Origin: Lachnospiraceae bacterium
GTDB lineage: Bacteria; Bacillota; Clostridia; Lachnospirales; Lachnospiraceae
DNA length: 64,000 bases
Assembly: GCA_017634455.1 (NCBI GenBank)
Contig: JAGBNK010000021.1
Span: 1 to 64,000, forward strand
Direction: 5' to 3'
Each line of letters begins with the position of its first letter. The stretch's first letter is position 1. Shown in pieces: positions 26,011 through 34,805 of the stretch. The notes beneath the pieces were generated by a model, which was not told the DNA's origin, did not search any database, and was given only the letters and a program-made list of their open reading frames with translations. The position numbers and the translations under genes were made by a program.

Positions 26011-27363
26011 TTAATCATCCATGTCTGCCATAGATTCCAGAAATGATTTCTTCTCACCCTTGGCATCACCATGCTTTACAAACTGCATTGTGATAAATGC
26101 TGCGCCCATAAATACTACAGCATATGGGAAGAATACCCAATATCCTACATATCTCATCAAAGCTCCACAGAGAATAGGTGTAACAATCTGTGCTGCCATA
26201 GAGAATGTGTAGTAGTAACCTGTAAATCTACCAACATCTGAGCCTTTACACATCTCAATAACCATTGGAAGTGAGTTTACATTGATAAATGCCCAACCCA
26301 TACCGATGATAAATAACAATCCGTAGAAGAGATATGTATCCATTCCACCGAAGCTTCCGTCAAATGTGAGATAGTATACAAATGCTGCAAGGAAACAGAT
26401 TGTCATCATAGCAACACCTGTTAAAATTGTCTTCTTTCTACCAATCTTGGCTGAAAGTGCTCCTGACGGTACATATGTGAGGATTGCTCCTCCTGTAGCA
26501 ATTGTCAGGCACATGTTGGCATTTCCCAAAGCCATGCCCCACTCGCGGTTAGCAAATGTTGTAAACCATGTTTCCAAAGCGTTGTAAGCAATGAACCATA
26601 ATGCAACAGAAGCTAAAATAAACAGAAGTGATCTCTTAACATCATCAGGAAGCTTCTCATTTCCAGTCTCATCTTCCTGTGCCAGATTCCACTCTGGATG
26701 CAACTTCTCAAGCTCAGCCATCTCGTGAGTAATCTTCACTTCATTTACAGTTGTCATTACAATCACAAGAGCCAGAAGCATTATCCCCGCAACTACTGCA
26801 AAGAGCAATAAGTAGTTAACATGCTCAACCTGTGTTCTTGCTGATTTTGAGTTATACAAAACTGATGAGATACCCAGGTACAAAATACCACCAACAGCGC
26901 CCATCAAATTGATAATTGCATTTCCCTGAGATCTAAGTGGCTTCGGTGTACAATCTGGCATCAAAGCAACTGCAGGACTTCTGTAGGTACCCATTACTAC
27001 AAGAAGTGCTCCAAGAATTCCAATGAAGAGAATTTCTTTCATCATTGTAGGATTCTCATAATAACTGTTGTCAATCAGTGGTAACATAAGCATCAAAATC
27101 ACTGCTGCTATTGTGCCGAACAAAATAAATGGTTTACGTCTACCAATTTTGCTATTGCATTTGTCGGAAATTCCACCAAAGAATGGTAACAAGAATAATC
27201 CCAAGATATTATCCAACGCCATAATCACACCTGAGATAGTCTCATTTAAGTGAAATGTGTTGCTAAGGATTAGTGGCACGATTCCATTGTACATCTGCCA
27301 AAACGCACAAATCGATAGGAAGGCAAATCCTATTCTAATAGTCTGCCCAGTTTTAAGTTTCAT
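26011..27363 (-). CDS. Major facilitator superfamily transporter
   Basis: 450 residues with about 12 hydrophobic segments. The cytoplasmic loop GGISDKCNSKIGRRKPFIL carries the MFS GxxxD(R/K)xGRR signature, and a second related loop, SAKIGRKKT, follows TM8. It resembles the SLC45/GPH-like sugar branch, but the solute cannot be named. A GGGGG SD precedes ATG, and a GCC/GGC hairpin lies in the leader. Confidence 0.85.
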   Translation of the reverse strand: MKLKTGQTIRIGFAFLSICAFWQMYNGIVPLILSNTFHLNETISGVIMALDNILGLFLLPFFGGISDKCNSKIGRRKPFILFGTIAAVILMLMLPLIDNSYYENPTMMKEILFIGILGALLVVMGTYRSPAVALMPDCTPKPLRSQGNAIINLMGAVGGILYLGISSVLYNSKSARTQVEHVNYLLLFAVVAGIMLLALVIVMTTVNEVKITHEMAELEKLHPEWNLAQEDETGNEKLPDDVKRSLLFILASVALWFIAYNALETWFTTFANREWGMALGNANMCLTIATGGAILTYVPSGALSAKIGRKKTILTGVAMMTICFLAAFVYYLTFDGSFGGMDTYLFYGLLFIIGMGWAFINVNSLPMVIEMCKGSDVGRFTGYYYTFSMAAQIVTPILCGALMRYVGYWVFFPYAVVFMGAAFITMQFVKHGDAKGEKKSFLESMADMDD

Positions 27364-27382
27364 ATAATTTTACCCCCTAAAG

Positions 27383-27402
27383 TAAAAGCCCCCGGCTTTT
27401 TA
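27383..27402 (-). other. Short GC hairpin in the MFS leader
   Basis: AAAAGCC pairs with GGCTTTT around a CCC loop just upstream of the GGGGG ribosome binding site. It may reduce translation of the transporter or act as a weak terminator for readthrough. Low certainty. Confidence 0.3.
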
Positions 27403-27474
27403 AAATACGAATTAATTTTAACAGACTTATAGTATTAAGGCAAAGAAAAACACTAAGAAATACTTATAAATACA

Positions 27475-27504
27475 TAGACATTTTCTATAAATAAATGCTA
27501 CACT
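27475..27504 (+). promoter_or_regulatory. Candidate promoter of the 27.5-kb hydrolase
   Basis: TAGACA (five of six to the -35 consensus) and TACACT (four of six to -10) are separated by about 18 bp. They lie just upstream of a strong AAGGAGG ribosome binding site and the ATG at 27535. Confidence 0.4.
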
Positions 27505-27534
27505 TCTAATGTCCGCTTAAGGAGGTTTTAAAAT

Positions 27535-28191
27535 ATGTTTATACAATTAGATGGACAGGTTCTATTCTACGAAAAATCCGGTGAAGGAAGACCTGTTATT
27601 ATGCTTCATGGAAACGGTGAGGATCATCATATATTTGACAGTCTCTCCGCTTCTCTTATAGATAATTATGAGATATACGCTCTTGATTCAAGAGGTCACG
27701 GTGGCAGTTCCACTGCCAAGGAATATCATTATCACGATATGGCCGTTGATGTGATTAATTTCATAGAAGCTCTGCATCTGGATCAACCTTATATACTTGG
27801 TTTTTCCGACGGAGCAATTATTGCTTTGATGGTTGCCATGGAACGAAGTGATTTGCTAAGTGGAATCATATGCTGCGGCGCTAATCTATCTCCAAAGGGA
27901 TTAACATGGGGCGCACGAAGTGACATCAAGAAGATGTACAAATTAGATTCCAATCCAATTGTAAAAATGATGTTAGAAGAGCCTAATATCAACGAGTCTG
28001 ATTTGAGAAATATACAGGTTCCAGCTGTTATAATTGCCGGTTCAAATGATATGATTAAGGAAAAAGAGACCAAGAAAATCGCAGCTAATATAAATAATAG
28101 CAAGCTTATTATAATGGAAGGTCACGACCATTCAAGCTATGTTGTAGATTCCGATTTATTATCAGATACAATAAGAGAGTTCTGTATTTAA
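27535..28191 (+). CDS. Alpha/beta hydrolase
   Basis: 218 residues, a compact alpha/beta hydrolase. MLHGNGEDHH is the oxyanion segment, LDSRGHGGSS the typical strand-3 region, GFSDG (GxSxG) contains the nucleophile, and GHDHSSY near the C-terminus supplies the histidine. Family members include esterases, lipases and C-C hydrolases. The gene runs divergently from the MFS gene and its stop lies inside a terminator stem. Confidence 0.88.
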   Translation: MFIQLDGQVLFYEKSGEGRPVIMLHGNGEDHHIFDSLSASLIDNYEIYALDSRGHGGSSTAKEYHYHDMAVDVINFIEALHLDQPYILGFSDGAIIALMVAMERSDLLSGIICCGANLSPKGLTWGARSDIKKMYKLDSNPIVKMMLEEPNINESDLRNIQVPAVIIAGSNDMIKEKETKKIAANINNSKLIIMEGHDHSSYVVDSDLLSDTIREFCI

Positions 28192-28209
28192 TTACAGAAC
28201 TCTCTTTTT
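28174..28209 (+). terminator. Terminator overlapping the hydrolase stop codon
   Basis: AGAGAGTTCTGTA (28174-28186) pairs perfectly with TACAGAACTCTCT (28193-28205), followed by TTTTC. The last codons and stop of the gene are part of the stem and loop. Confidence 0.9.
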
Positions 28210-28305
28210 CATAAATCTATTTATTCAAAATCCATTTATAACAGCATACTTTGATTCAAAATTCACTTCATCAATATGTTATTCTTGCATTATTTTCGAA
28301 TCCAA

Positions 28306-29067
28306 TTATTTTACAGCAATAACATCTGCCATATCATACATACCAGCTGGTTTTCCTGCCAGGAATTTAGCAGCTTCCACTGCACCCTTGGCAAATACTG
28401 ATTTAGAATAAGCAGTATGCTCAAAAGTAATTACCTCATCCAATCCAGCAAAGATTACTTCATGCTCTCCTACAATGTTACCACCGCGAACTGCAGAGAT
28501 TCCGATTTCCTTGGCATCTCTCTTCTCACGCCTTGTGCTTCTATCATATACATAATGATATTCATTATCCATTTCTTCATTGATAGAATCAGCAAGAGCA
28601 ATGGCTGTTCCTGATGGAGCATCCAACTTCTGATTATGATGTTTCTCCACAATTTCAATATCAAATCCTGCTGGCGCAAATACCTTAGCAGCTTTCTTCA
28701 ACAGATCCATCAAAGTATTGATTCCCAGTGACATATTTGCCGAACGAAGTACAGCGACCTTTTCACTTGCACTCTTAGCCTTGGCAATCTGCTCCTCAGA
28801 TAAACCTGTAGTACATAATACCACCGGCACGCCCTTGGTCTCACTATAATTAATCAAAGCATCAACTGCCTTGGCATTTGAGAAATCAATAATAGCATCT
28901 GCTTCCACATCGCACTCATCAATTGTGGCAAATACAGGATATACATTTTCCACACCTGTATAAGGATCCACGCCTGCTACAATCTCAATGTCACTGTCCT
29001 GAGAACAAATCTCAGTAATGACTCTACCCATATGTCCGTTACATCCATGCATTATTACTCTTGTCAT
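28306..29067 (-). CDS. dapB: 4-hydroxy-tetrahydrodipicolinate reductase
   Basis: NAD(P)H-dependent reductase of the lysine/diaminopimelate pathway. 253 residues from the ATG at 29067, which follows AAGGAG with 8-base spacing. The nucleotide-binding loop is MHGCNGHMGR at the N-terminus, and VEKHHNQKLDAPSGTA is the catalytic signature. It follows dapA with a hairpin in between, so both are in one operon. Confidence 0.96.
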   Translation of the reverse strand: MTRVIMHGCNGHMGRVITEICSQDSDIEIVAGVDPYTGVENVYPVFATIDECDVEADAIIDFSNAKAVDALINYSETKGVPVVLCTTGLSEEQIAKAKSASEKVAVLRSANMSLGINTLMDLLKKAAKVFAPAGFDIEIVEKHHNQKLDAPSGTAIALADSINEEMDNEYHYVYDRSTRREKRDAKEIGISAVRGGNIVGEHEVIFAGLDEVITFEHTAYSKSVFAKGAVEAAKFLAGKPAGMYDMADVIAVK

Positions 29068-29090
29068 TTTTGCGTCTCCTTCTTTCAAAA

Positions 29091-29122
29091 ATGCCATCGA
29101 AAATATAAATCGTCGATGGCAT
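29091..29122 (-). terminator. Intercistronic hairpin between dapA and dapB
   Basis: ATGCCATCGA pairs perfectly with TCGATGGCAT (10 bp, 12-nt loop), followed on the minus strand by TTTTTGAAAG and then the dapB ribosome binding site. It is probably a partial terminator that lowers dapB expression relative to dapA. Confidence 0.6.
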
Positions 29123-29139
29123 TAAATATTCATTATATT

Positions 29140-30024
29140 TTATAAAACACCGAAATCCTTCATGGCCTGCTGTAAAACTGCAGCATGCTCTTCCTCCATC
29201 TCGCAAAGTGGCGAACGAAGAGGTCCTACATTCATTCCCATAAGATTAAGAGCCTTCTTAACAGGAATAGGATTTACCTCTGAGAAAAGTGCATCTACAA
29301 GTGGCAATGACTTCAACTGCATTTCAGCAGCCTTCTTCATATCACCTGATAGATAAGCTGCGCACATCTCATGTGTCTGTGCCGGCGCAATATTTGCAAT
29401 AACAGAAATAACACCGATAGCACCAATAGACATCAATGGAACAACCAATCCATCCTCACCTGAGTACAACTCAAGATTACCGTCTGTGAGATACATTGTC
29501 TTGGAAGCCTGGGCCATATTGCCTGTTGCTTCCTTCAGACCTACGATATTATCATTTTCCTTCACCAATGTAGCAACTGTCTCAGGAAGCAAATTACAGC
29601 CTGTACGACCTGGAACATTGTACAAAATAATTGGCAACTTAGTCTCTGAAGCAATCTGACCATAATGACTGATGAGACCCTTCTGTGTAGCCTTGTTGTA
29701 ATATGGTGTCACAATAAGAGCTGCATCTGCTCCATCCTCTTCAGCTTCCTTGGTTAACTGAATAGCTGTCTTGGTATTGTTGGAACCTGTTCCAGCAACT
29801 ACTGGAATTCTATGCTTTGTAAATTCAACAGCAGCCTTGATTACATCTCTGTGCTCCTTCATAGAAAGAGTTGAGCCCTCTCCTGTTGTTCCTGCAATAA
29901 TAATAGAATCTGTTCCATTATCTACATGAAAATTAATAAGTTCTTCGAGCTTATCATAATTCACTTCATAATTGTCTTTCATAGGTGTGACAATAGCTAC
30001 ACCTGAACCTGTGAATATTGACAT
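29140..30024 (-). CDS. dapA: 4-hydroxy-tetrahydrodipicolinate synthase
   Basis: Condenses pyruvate with aspartate semialdehyde, the first committed step of lysine synthesis. 294 residues from the ATG at 30024, preceded by AGGAGG. Signatures are GTTGEGSTL, YNVPGRTGCN (catalytic tyrosine) and VGLKEATGN (Schiff-base lysine). It is preceded by the corrinoid adenosyltransferase gene. Confidence 0.97.
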   Translation of the reverse strand: MSIFTGSGVAIVTPMKDNYEVNYDKLEELINFHVDNGTDSIIIAGTTGEGSTLSMKEHRDVIKAAVEFTKHRIPVVAGTGSNNTKTAIQLTKEAEEDGADAALIVTPYYNKATQKGLISHYGQIASETKLPIILYNVPGRTGCNLLPETVATLVKENDNIVGLKEATGNMAQASKTMYLTDGNLELYSGEDGLVVPLMSIGAIGVISVIANIAPAQTHEMCAAYLSGDMKKAAEMQLKSLPLVDALFSEVNPIPVKKALNLMGMNVGPLRSPLCEMEEEHAAVLQQAMKDFGVL

Positions 30025-30050
30025 ATCTGTCCTCCTAATCCGCATTAAAC

Positions 30051-30530
30051 CTATTTCTCATTAACAATATTTAAAATATTATCAGCTATATCAAATACTT
30101 CTGGTACAGCATTTCTACCTGTAAGAATAATATCTGTGTACAATGATTTAGCCTGTAACAAATCAACCAGCTGATCCGCTGTGGCCATCTCTTCCTCCAC
30201 AAGACCTAGAATCTCATCCAAAACCAGCACATCACACTCACCTGTAACCAATGCCTTCTTGGCAAACATCAATCCATTCTGAATGTTCTGTCTCTGCTCC
30301 TGGCGCTCTTCCTCTGTCAATTCATCGAAGCCCTCAGCTCTTCTCTCGAATCTGAAGATTTTGATTTCCGGCTCAAGTCTATCCAGAAAAACGCTGTTAA
30401 GCTGGCCCTTCATAAATTGAACCATATATACACTCTTGCCCATGCTTGCAAATTTTATGGCATTGCCCAAAGCTGCAGAAGTTTTACCTCTGCCATCACC
30501 ATAATATATTTGTATAATACCCTTTTCCAT
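30051..30530 (-). CDS. cobO: Cob(I)yrinic acid a,c-diamide adenosyltransferase-type protein
   Basis: 159 residues, CobO/BtuR-type corrinoid adenosyltransferase. The P-loop YYGDGRGKTSAALG near 9-22 is diagnostic, and LDEILGLVEE supplies the Walker B-like acidic region. It transfers adenosine from ATP to cobalamin precursors. No other cobalamin genes lie nearby; its companion here is dapA, which starts just after it. Confidence 0.85.
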   Translation of the reverse strand: MEKGIIQIYYGDGRGKTSAALGNAIKFASMGKSVYMVQFMKGQLNSVFLDRLEPEIKIFRFERRAEGFDELTEEERQEQRQNIQNGLMFAKKALVTGECDVLVLDEILGLVEEEMATADQLVDLLQAKSLYTDIILTGRNAVPEVFDIADNILNIVNEK

Positions 30531-30794
30531 TCCAAGTCCTCCCTACATAGGCACTGCCTATTATAGACTATTTCTTTAAAATGTTAAATGTCTTTCTACA
30601 AGAATACATAATTTGAGTTATATTAGCACAGATTTGGTTTTTAAGCAAATACAATTGTTCACATTTTCCCTTTCTTGCATTAAATAGGTATTTATTTTGG
30701 TTAATTTCTTTTATTGTAAATTCCAAATAATGTTGATAAACTATGTAAGTTAGTGAAAATACAGAGATTTTTTATATAAAAGAAAGGTTATATC

Positions 30795-32630
30795 ATGATT
30801 CAATCAAGAGACGATATAAGAAATATTGCTATCATCGCTCACGTTGACCACGGTAAAACAACTTTGGTAGACGAGCTTTTGAAGCAATCAGGAGTATTTA
30901 GAGACAATCAGGAAGTACAGGAAAGAGTAATGGATTCCAACGACATTGAGAGAGAGCGTGGAATCACAATCCTGTCTAAGAACACAGCAGTATATTACAA
31001 AGATACCAAGATAAATATTATCGACACTCCAGGACATGCTGACTTCGGTGGCGAGGTTGAGCGAGTTCTAAAAATGGTTGATGGTGTTGTATTGGTTGTT
31101 GATGCCTTTGAAGGTGCAATGCCACAGACTAAGTTCGTGCTTATGAAAGCTTTGGACTTAGATTTGCCAGTTATTGTATGTGTCAACAAAATCGATAGAC
31201 CAGAGGCAAGATGTGAGGAAGTTGTTGATGAAGTATTAGAGCTCTTCATGGATTTGGATGCTTCTGATGAGCAGTTAGATTGCCCATTTGTATACGCTTC
31301 AGCTAAGGAAGGTTTTGCTAAGCTTGACCTTGCTGACGAGTCCAAGGATATGATGCCTCTCTTCGAGACAATCATCAACTACATCCCTGCTCCAACAGGT
31401 GACCCAGAGGCCAACACTCAGCTTCTTATCTCTACAATTGATTACAACGAATTCGTTGGTAGAATCGGAATTGGTAAAGTAGACAACGGTTGCCTCAAGC
31501 TCAATCAGGAAGCTGTTGTAGTAAATCATCATAATCCTGACAAGCAGCAGAAGGTTCGTATTACTAAGCTTATGGAATACGATGGTCTGAACAAAGTAGA
31601 AGTAACCGAAGCAGGAATTGGTTCAATCGTAGCAATCTCTGGTATTGCTGATCTCCATGTAGGTGATACTGTATGTGGAACAGATAATCCAGTAGCTATT
31701 CCATTCCAGAAGATTTCTGAGCCAACAATCTCTATGAACTTCATTGTAAATGATAGTCCATTTGCTGGTCAGGAAGGTAAGTTCGTTACATCTCGTCATA
31801 TTCGCGAGAGACTCTTCAAGGAGTTAAATACTGATGTATCTCTCCGTGTAGAAGATACTGATTCACCTGATAGCTTCAAAGTATCAGGCCGTGGAGAATT
31901 ACATTTATCAGTTCTTATTGAAAATATGCGTCGTGAAGGATATGAGTTCGCTGTATCCAAGGCAGAGGTTCTCTACAAAGAAGATGAAAATGGCAACAAG
32001 TTAGAGCCAATGGAAAGAGCTTATGTAGATGTTCCAGAAGAATTCACAGGTGCCGTAATCGAGAAATTGTCTATGCGTAAGGGTGAGCTTCAGAATATGA
32101 CACCTATCGCTGGTGGCTTCACAAGAGTTGAGTTTCTCATACCATCTCGAGGACTTATTGGTTATCGTGGAGAGTTCATGACTGATACTAAGGGAAATGG
32201 TATCATCAATACTATCTTCGAAGGATATGCTCCATACAAGGGAGATATCTCTTACAGACAGCTTGGTTCACTTATAGCATTTGAAACTGGTGAGTCTGTA
32301 ACTTATGGATTATTCTCAGCTCAGGACAGAGGTACACTCTTCATCGGACCTGGCGAGAAGGTTTACTCAGGTATGGTTATCGGTAGCTGCTCAAGAGCAG
32401 AAGACATCGAGCTTAATGTATGTAAGAAGAAGCATCTTACAAATACTCGTTCTTCATCTGCTGACGAAGCACTTACACTTGTACCTCCTAGAATTCTCTC
32501 ACTTGAGCAGGCTCTTGACTTCATCGATACAGATGAGTTGCTTGAGGTTACACCTGAATCACTCAGAATTCGTAAGAGAATTCTCGATCCTCTTGAGAGA
32601 AAGAGAGCTAATAATAGGAAGAATTCGTAA
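30795..32630 (+). CDS. typA: Ribosome-associated GTPase TypA/BipA
   Basis: 611-residue translational GTPase related to EF-G, involved in 50S subunit assembly and stress responses. G1 is AHVDHGKTTLVDELL near the N-terminus, G2 the RERGITIL switch, G3 DTPGHADFGGEVERVL, G4 NKIDRPEAR. The EF-G-like domains and the TypA-specific C-terminal domain follow. An AAAGG SD precedes the ATG, and its downstream region carries four terminator-core hairpins in the same orientation. Confidence 0.97.
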   Translation: MIQSRDDIRNIAIIAHVDHGKTTLVDELLKQSGVFRDNQEVQERVMDSNDIERERGITILSKNTAVYYKDTKINIIDTPGHADFGGEVERVLKMVDGVVLVVDAFEGAMPQTKFVLMKALDLDLPVIVCVNKIDRPEARCEEVVDEVLELFMDLDASDEQLDCPFVYASAKEGFAKLDLADESKDMMPLFETIINYIPAPTGDPEANTQLLISTIDYNEFVGRIGIGKVDNGCLKLNQEAVVVNHHNPDKQQKVRITKLMEYDGLNKVEVTEAGIGSIVAISGIADLHVGDTVCGTDNPVAIPFQKISEPTISMNFIVNDSPFAGQEGKFVTSRHIRERLFKELNTDVSLRVEDTDSPDSFKVSGRGELHLSVLIENMRREGYEFAVSKAEVLYKEDENGNKLEPMERAYVDVPEEFTGAVIEKLSMRKGELQNMTPIAGGFTRVEFLIPSRGLIGYRGEFMTDTKGNGIINTIFEGYAPYKGDISYRQLGSLIAFETGESVTYGLFSAQDRGTLFIGPGEKVYSGMVIGSCSRAEDIELNVCKKKHLTNTRSSSADEALTLVPPRILSLEQALDFIDTDELLEVTPESLRIRKRILDPLERKRANNRKNS

Positions 32631-32666
32631 CGCAAAAGCTCATCAATCATAAATCCTATTAAACGC

Positions 32667-33001
32667 AAAAAGCCCATCAATCATATACGGCTCGAGGCTA
32701 ACGCTTGACCTCGCCTTAATATGATTGTTGGGCTTTTTATTTAACATTAACTCCATTCATCATATACACCTCGAAGATATCGCTTGACCTTGCCTTAATA
32801 TGATTGATAGGCTTTTAATTCATTATAGCTAATTTAAACTCCCCTTCTACCATATACGGCTCGAGGCTAACGCTTAACCTCGCCTTAATATGGTAGATGG
32901 GGAGTTTTCCTACACTATATACTTCACCAATATATCCCACAACCATGTACTGTTCGAGGCTAACGCTTGACCTCGCCTTAATATGATTGTTAGGCTTTTA
33001 A
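32667..33001 (+). repeat. Four terminator-core hairpin elements downstream of typA
   Basis: Copies at about 32667-32738, 32751-32815, 32836-32908 and 32930-33001. The core reads TACGGCTCGAGGCTAACGCT, then TGACCTCGCCTTAATATG, with an inner GAGG/CCTC stem and GGC/GCC pairing. Outer stems vary: copy 1 pairs AAAAGCCC.../...GGGCTTTT, copy 3 AAACTCCCC.../...GGGGAGTTT, each with one mismatch. Copies 1 and 3 end in T-runs. A partial copy of the left arm also lies at 32631-32651. Confidence 0.85.
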
Positions 33002-33012
33002 AATTAGTTTGA

Positions 33013-33453
33013 TCATTTTATAGACTTTCTTATCAGTTTTAACTGCTTCACAGACATAGCTGGCGAAAATCCATATACCTTTTCTAAATACTTTATTCCC
33101 TTTTCGAAATAAGGAAACTGCCTTATTTGATTTAAAGCAGAGAAAGAATACTGGCAAAGATAATCTAAATCATCAATTTCCCATTTTATTTCATTATTAT
33201 CTATTCGTTTCTTTGCATATGCTTCTGCAACAGATTTATAATCCTTTACCTGCGTACGTTTAATATATAAATATTTTTCAGCAAATTCAAAAATATCTTC
33301 ACAAGAAACAGTAATATAATCACAACTTTCTTCTACCTGTTTAAGCAAACAAGCTTTTCTAAGTTGTTCTCTATTAATGTCCTCTCTATCCATTTTCCTT
33401 AACGGGAGTGACATGATTTGCTCTACACTCTCTTCCAATTGTTCCTTTGTCAT
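33013..33453 (-). CDS. Orphan protein of unknown function
   Basis: 146 residues, strongly AT-rich compared with neighbours (many TTT, AAA and TAT codons). It is mostly helical with charged residues; the C-terminus (GFSPAMSVKQLKLIRKSIK) is basic. No domain, signal or membrane segment is recognised. It lies 15 bp after the carbonic-anhydrase gene stop and could be co-transcribed. The composition is compatible with recent acquisition. Confidence 0.55.
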   Translation of the reverse strand: MTKEQLEESVEQIMSLPLRKMDREDINREQLRKACLLKQVEESCDYITVSCEDIFEFAEKYLYIKRTQVKDYKSVAEAYAKKRIDNNEIKWEIDDLDYLCQYSFSALNQIRQFPYFEKGIKYLEKVYGFSPAMSVKQLKLIRKSIK

Positions 33454-33468
33454 CTATCACCTCATACT

Positions 33469-33951
33469 TTACAGATTGTCGTGGGCTTCCTGAACATAAA
33501 GGTCAGCATTGCGCTTATTTGCGGCAATCTGCTCATCACTTACCTGACCAATAATTTTTCCTGGAACGCCTACTACAAGTGAACCATCTGGAATCTCTTT
33601 TCCCTCTGTCACAAGAGCACCTGCGCCGATAATACAATTCATTCCAACCTTAGCACCATTCATTACAATTGCTCCCATTCCCACAAGAGAATTGTCTCCT
33701 ATTTCACAGCCATGGATGATAGCGCTATGGCCTACGGTTACTCCTTTGCCAATTACAACAGGATCAACTGTTGATACATGAACCACTGCGTTGTCCTGAA
33801 TATTAGAATCATCTCCTATAATAATGCTATTTCTATCCCCGCGAACTACTGCGTGATACCAGATACTGACATTATCTCCCAATGTCACATCATCAAGCAC
33901 ATCTGCATCTGGTGCGATAAATACGTCTTTACCTATAACCGGTTGTTTCAT
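33469..33951 (-). CDS. Gamma carbonic anhydrase family protein
   Basis: 160-residue left-handed beta-helix protein with the hexapeptide pattern (I/V)GDxxxI. The zinc-ligand histidines are seen in NAVVHVS and GHSAIIHGCEIG, as in YrdA/PaaY-type proteins. Whether it is an active carbonic anhydrase is not decided by sequence. It is monocistronic with a long, repeat-filled upstream gap. Confidence 0.9.
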   Translation of the reverse strand: MKQPVIGKDVFIAPDADVLDDVTLGDNVSIWYHAVVRGDRNSIIIGDDSNIQDNAVVHVSTVDPVVIGKGVTVGHSAIIHGCEIGDNSLVGMGAIVMNGAKVGMNCIIGAGALVTEGKEIPDGSLVVGVPGKIIGQVSDEQIAANKRNADLYVQEAHDNL

Positions 33952-34099
33952 ATTACTATTCTCCTTCGTCTTTATTTTCCATAATTATATATTATATAAA
34001 GCCAAACTAAAAGTTCCATCCTGAACCTTTCTTGTTAATTTCAGATAGATTCTTCTTTCCATACCACTCATCAATCCTATCTACGGCGTTTTCCTTATT

Positions 34100-34440
34100 T
34101 TCCTTCAATTCAGCTGTAGTTTCTGACTTACCTCTCCGATTTTTACGGATAATTTAGTTATTTTGAATTGTTTCGTCTGTAATTCCCAGCTTACCTAATT
34201 CAACTCTTACGGATAATTTTGTTATTTTGAATTGTCTCGTCCGTAATTTCTAACTTCCCTCTCCAACTTTTACGGATAATTTTGTTATTTTGAATTGTGT
34301 AGTCTGTAATTCCCTGCTTACCTAGTCCAACTCTTACAGATATTTTTGTGATTTTGAATTGTTTCAGCCGTACTTCTTGCCTCATCTTATCTCATAAGGC
34401 AGATAATTTTGTGATTTTAAATTGTTTCAACTGTATTCTC
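34100..34440. repeat. Five-copy ~64-bp tandem repeat
   Basis: Degenerate copies begin near 34144, 34208, 34271, 34335 and 34398 (spacings 64, 63, 64, 63). Each has TTACGGATAA, a central GTTATTTTGAATTGT and a TCCGTAATT-like right end, so TTACGGA and TCCGTAA form an inverted repeat. The last two copies have drifted. The unit layout echoes the 74-bp array near 3.2 kb but the sequence is different. Confidence 0.8.
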
Positions 34441-34529
34441 CCTCACTATTCGCGGCAGGATACGGTCGAAATTGAAGAATCGCGCTATTTTTAGCCGTAT
34501 TCATCTTCATGAATTAGGAAAAACTCTCC

Positions 34530-34782
34530 GCTGGCATATTAAGGCAAGGTCAAGCGTTAGCCTCGAGTCGTATATGATACAGGGTTATTCAACTCTATTA
34601 ATATATACTTTTGCAAAAAACTCCCACGCATCATATTTAGGCGAGGTTAAGCGTTAGCCTCGAGCCGTATATGCCAATGGAGAGTCTCTCTATACTTACT
34701 GAATAATCAAAAAACTCCCACACATCATATTTAGGCGAGGTCAAGCGTTAGCCTCGAGCCGTATATGATGCGGGGGTGTTTT
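34530..34782 (-). repeat. Three terminator-core hairpin elements downstream of serS
   Basis: Copies at about 34530-34585, 34614-34690 and 34709-34782, all in minus orientation, the direction of serS. Core as in the typA cluster (plus-strand GCGAGGTTAAGCGTTAGCCT). The third copy pairs AAAACTCCCACACATCATAT with ATATGATGCGGGGGTGTTTT with few mismatches. Each is followed on the minus strand by T5-T6, so they should act as serS terminators. Confidence 0.85.
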
Positions 34783-34805
34783 AATAATCCACTATATAAC
34801 TGTAA

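Noticed and set aside
34200-34385. Small coding gene in the 64-bp array
   Set aside because: The reading frame is produced by the repeated sequence itself; there is no SD and the residues repeat with the array.
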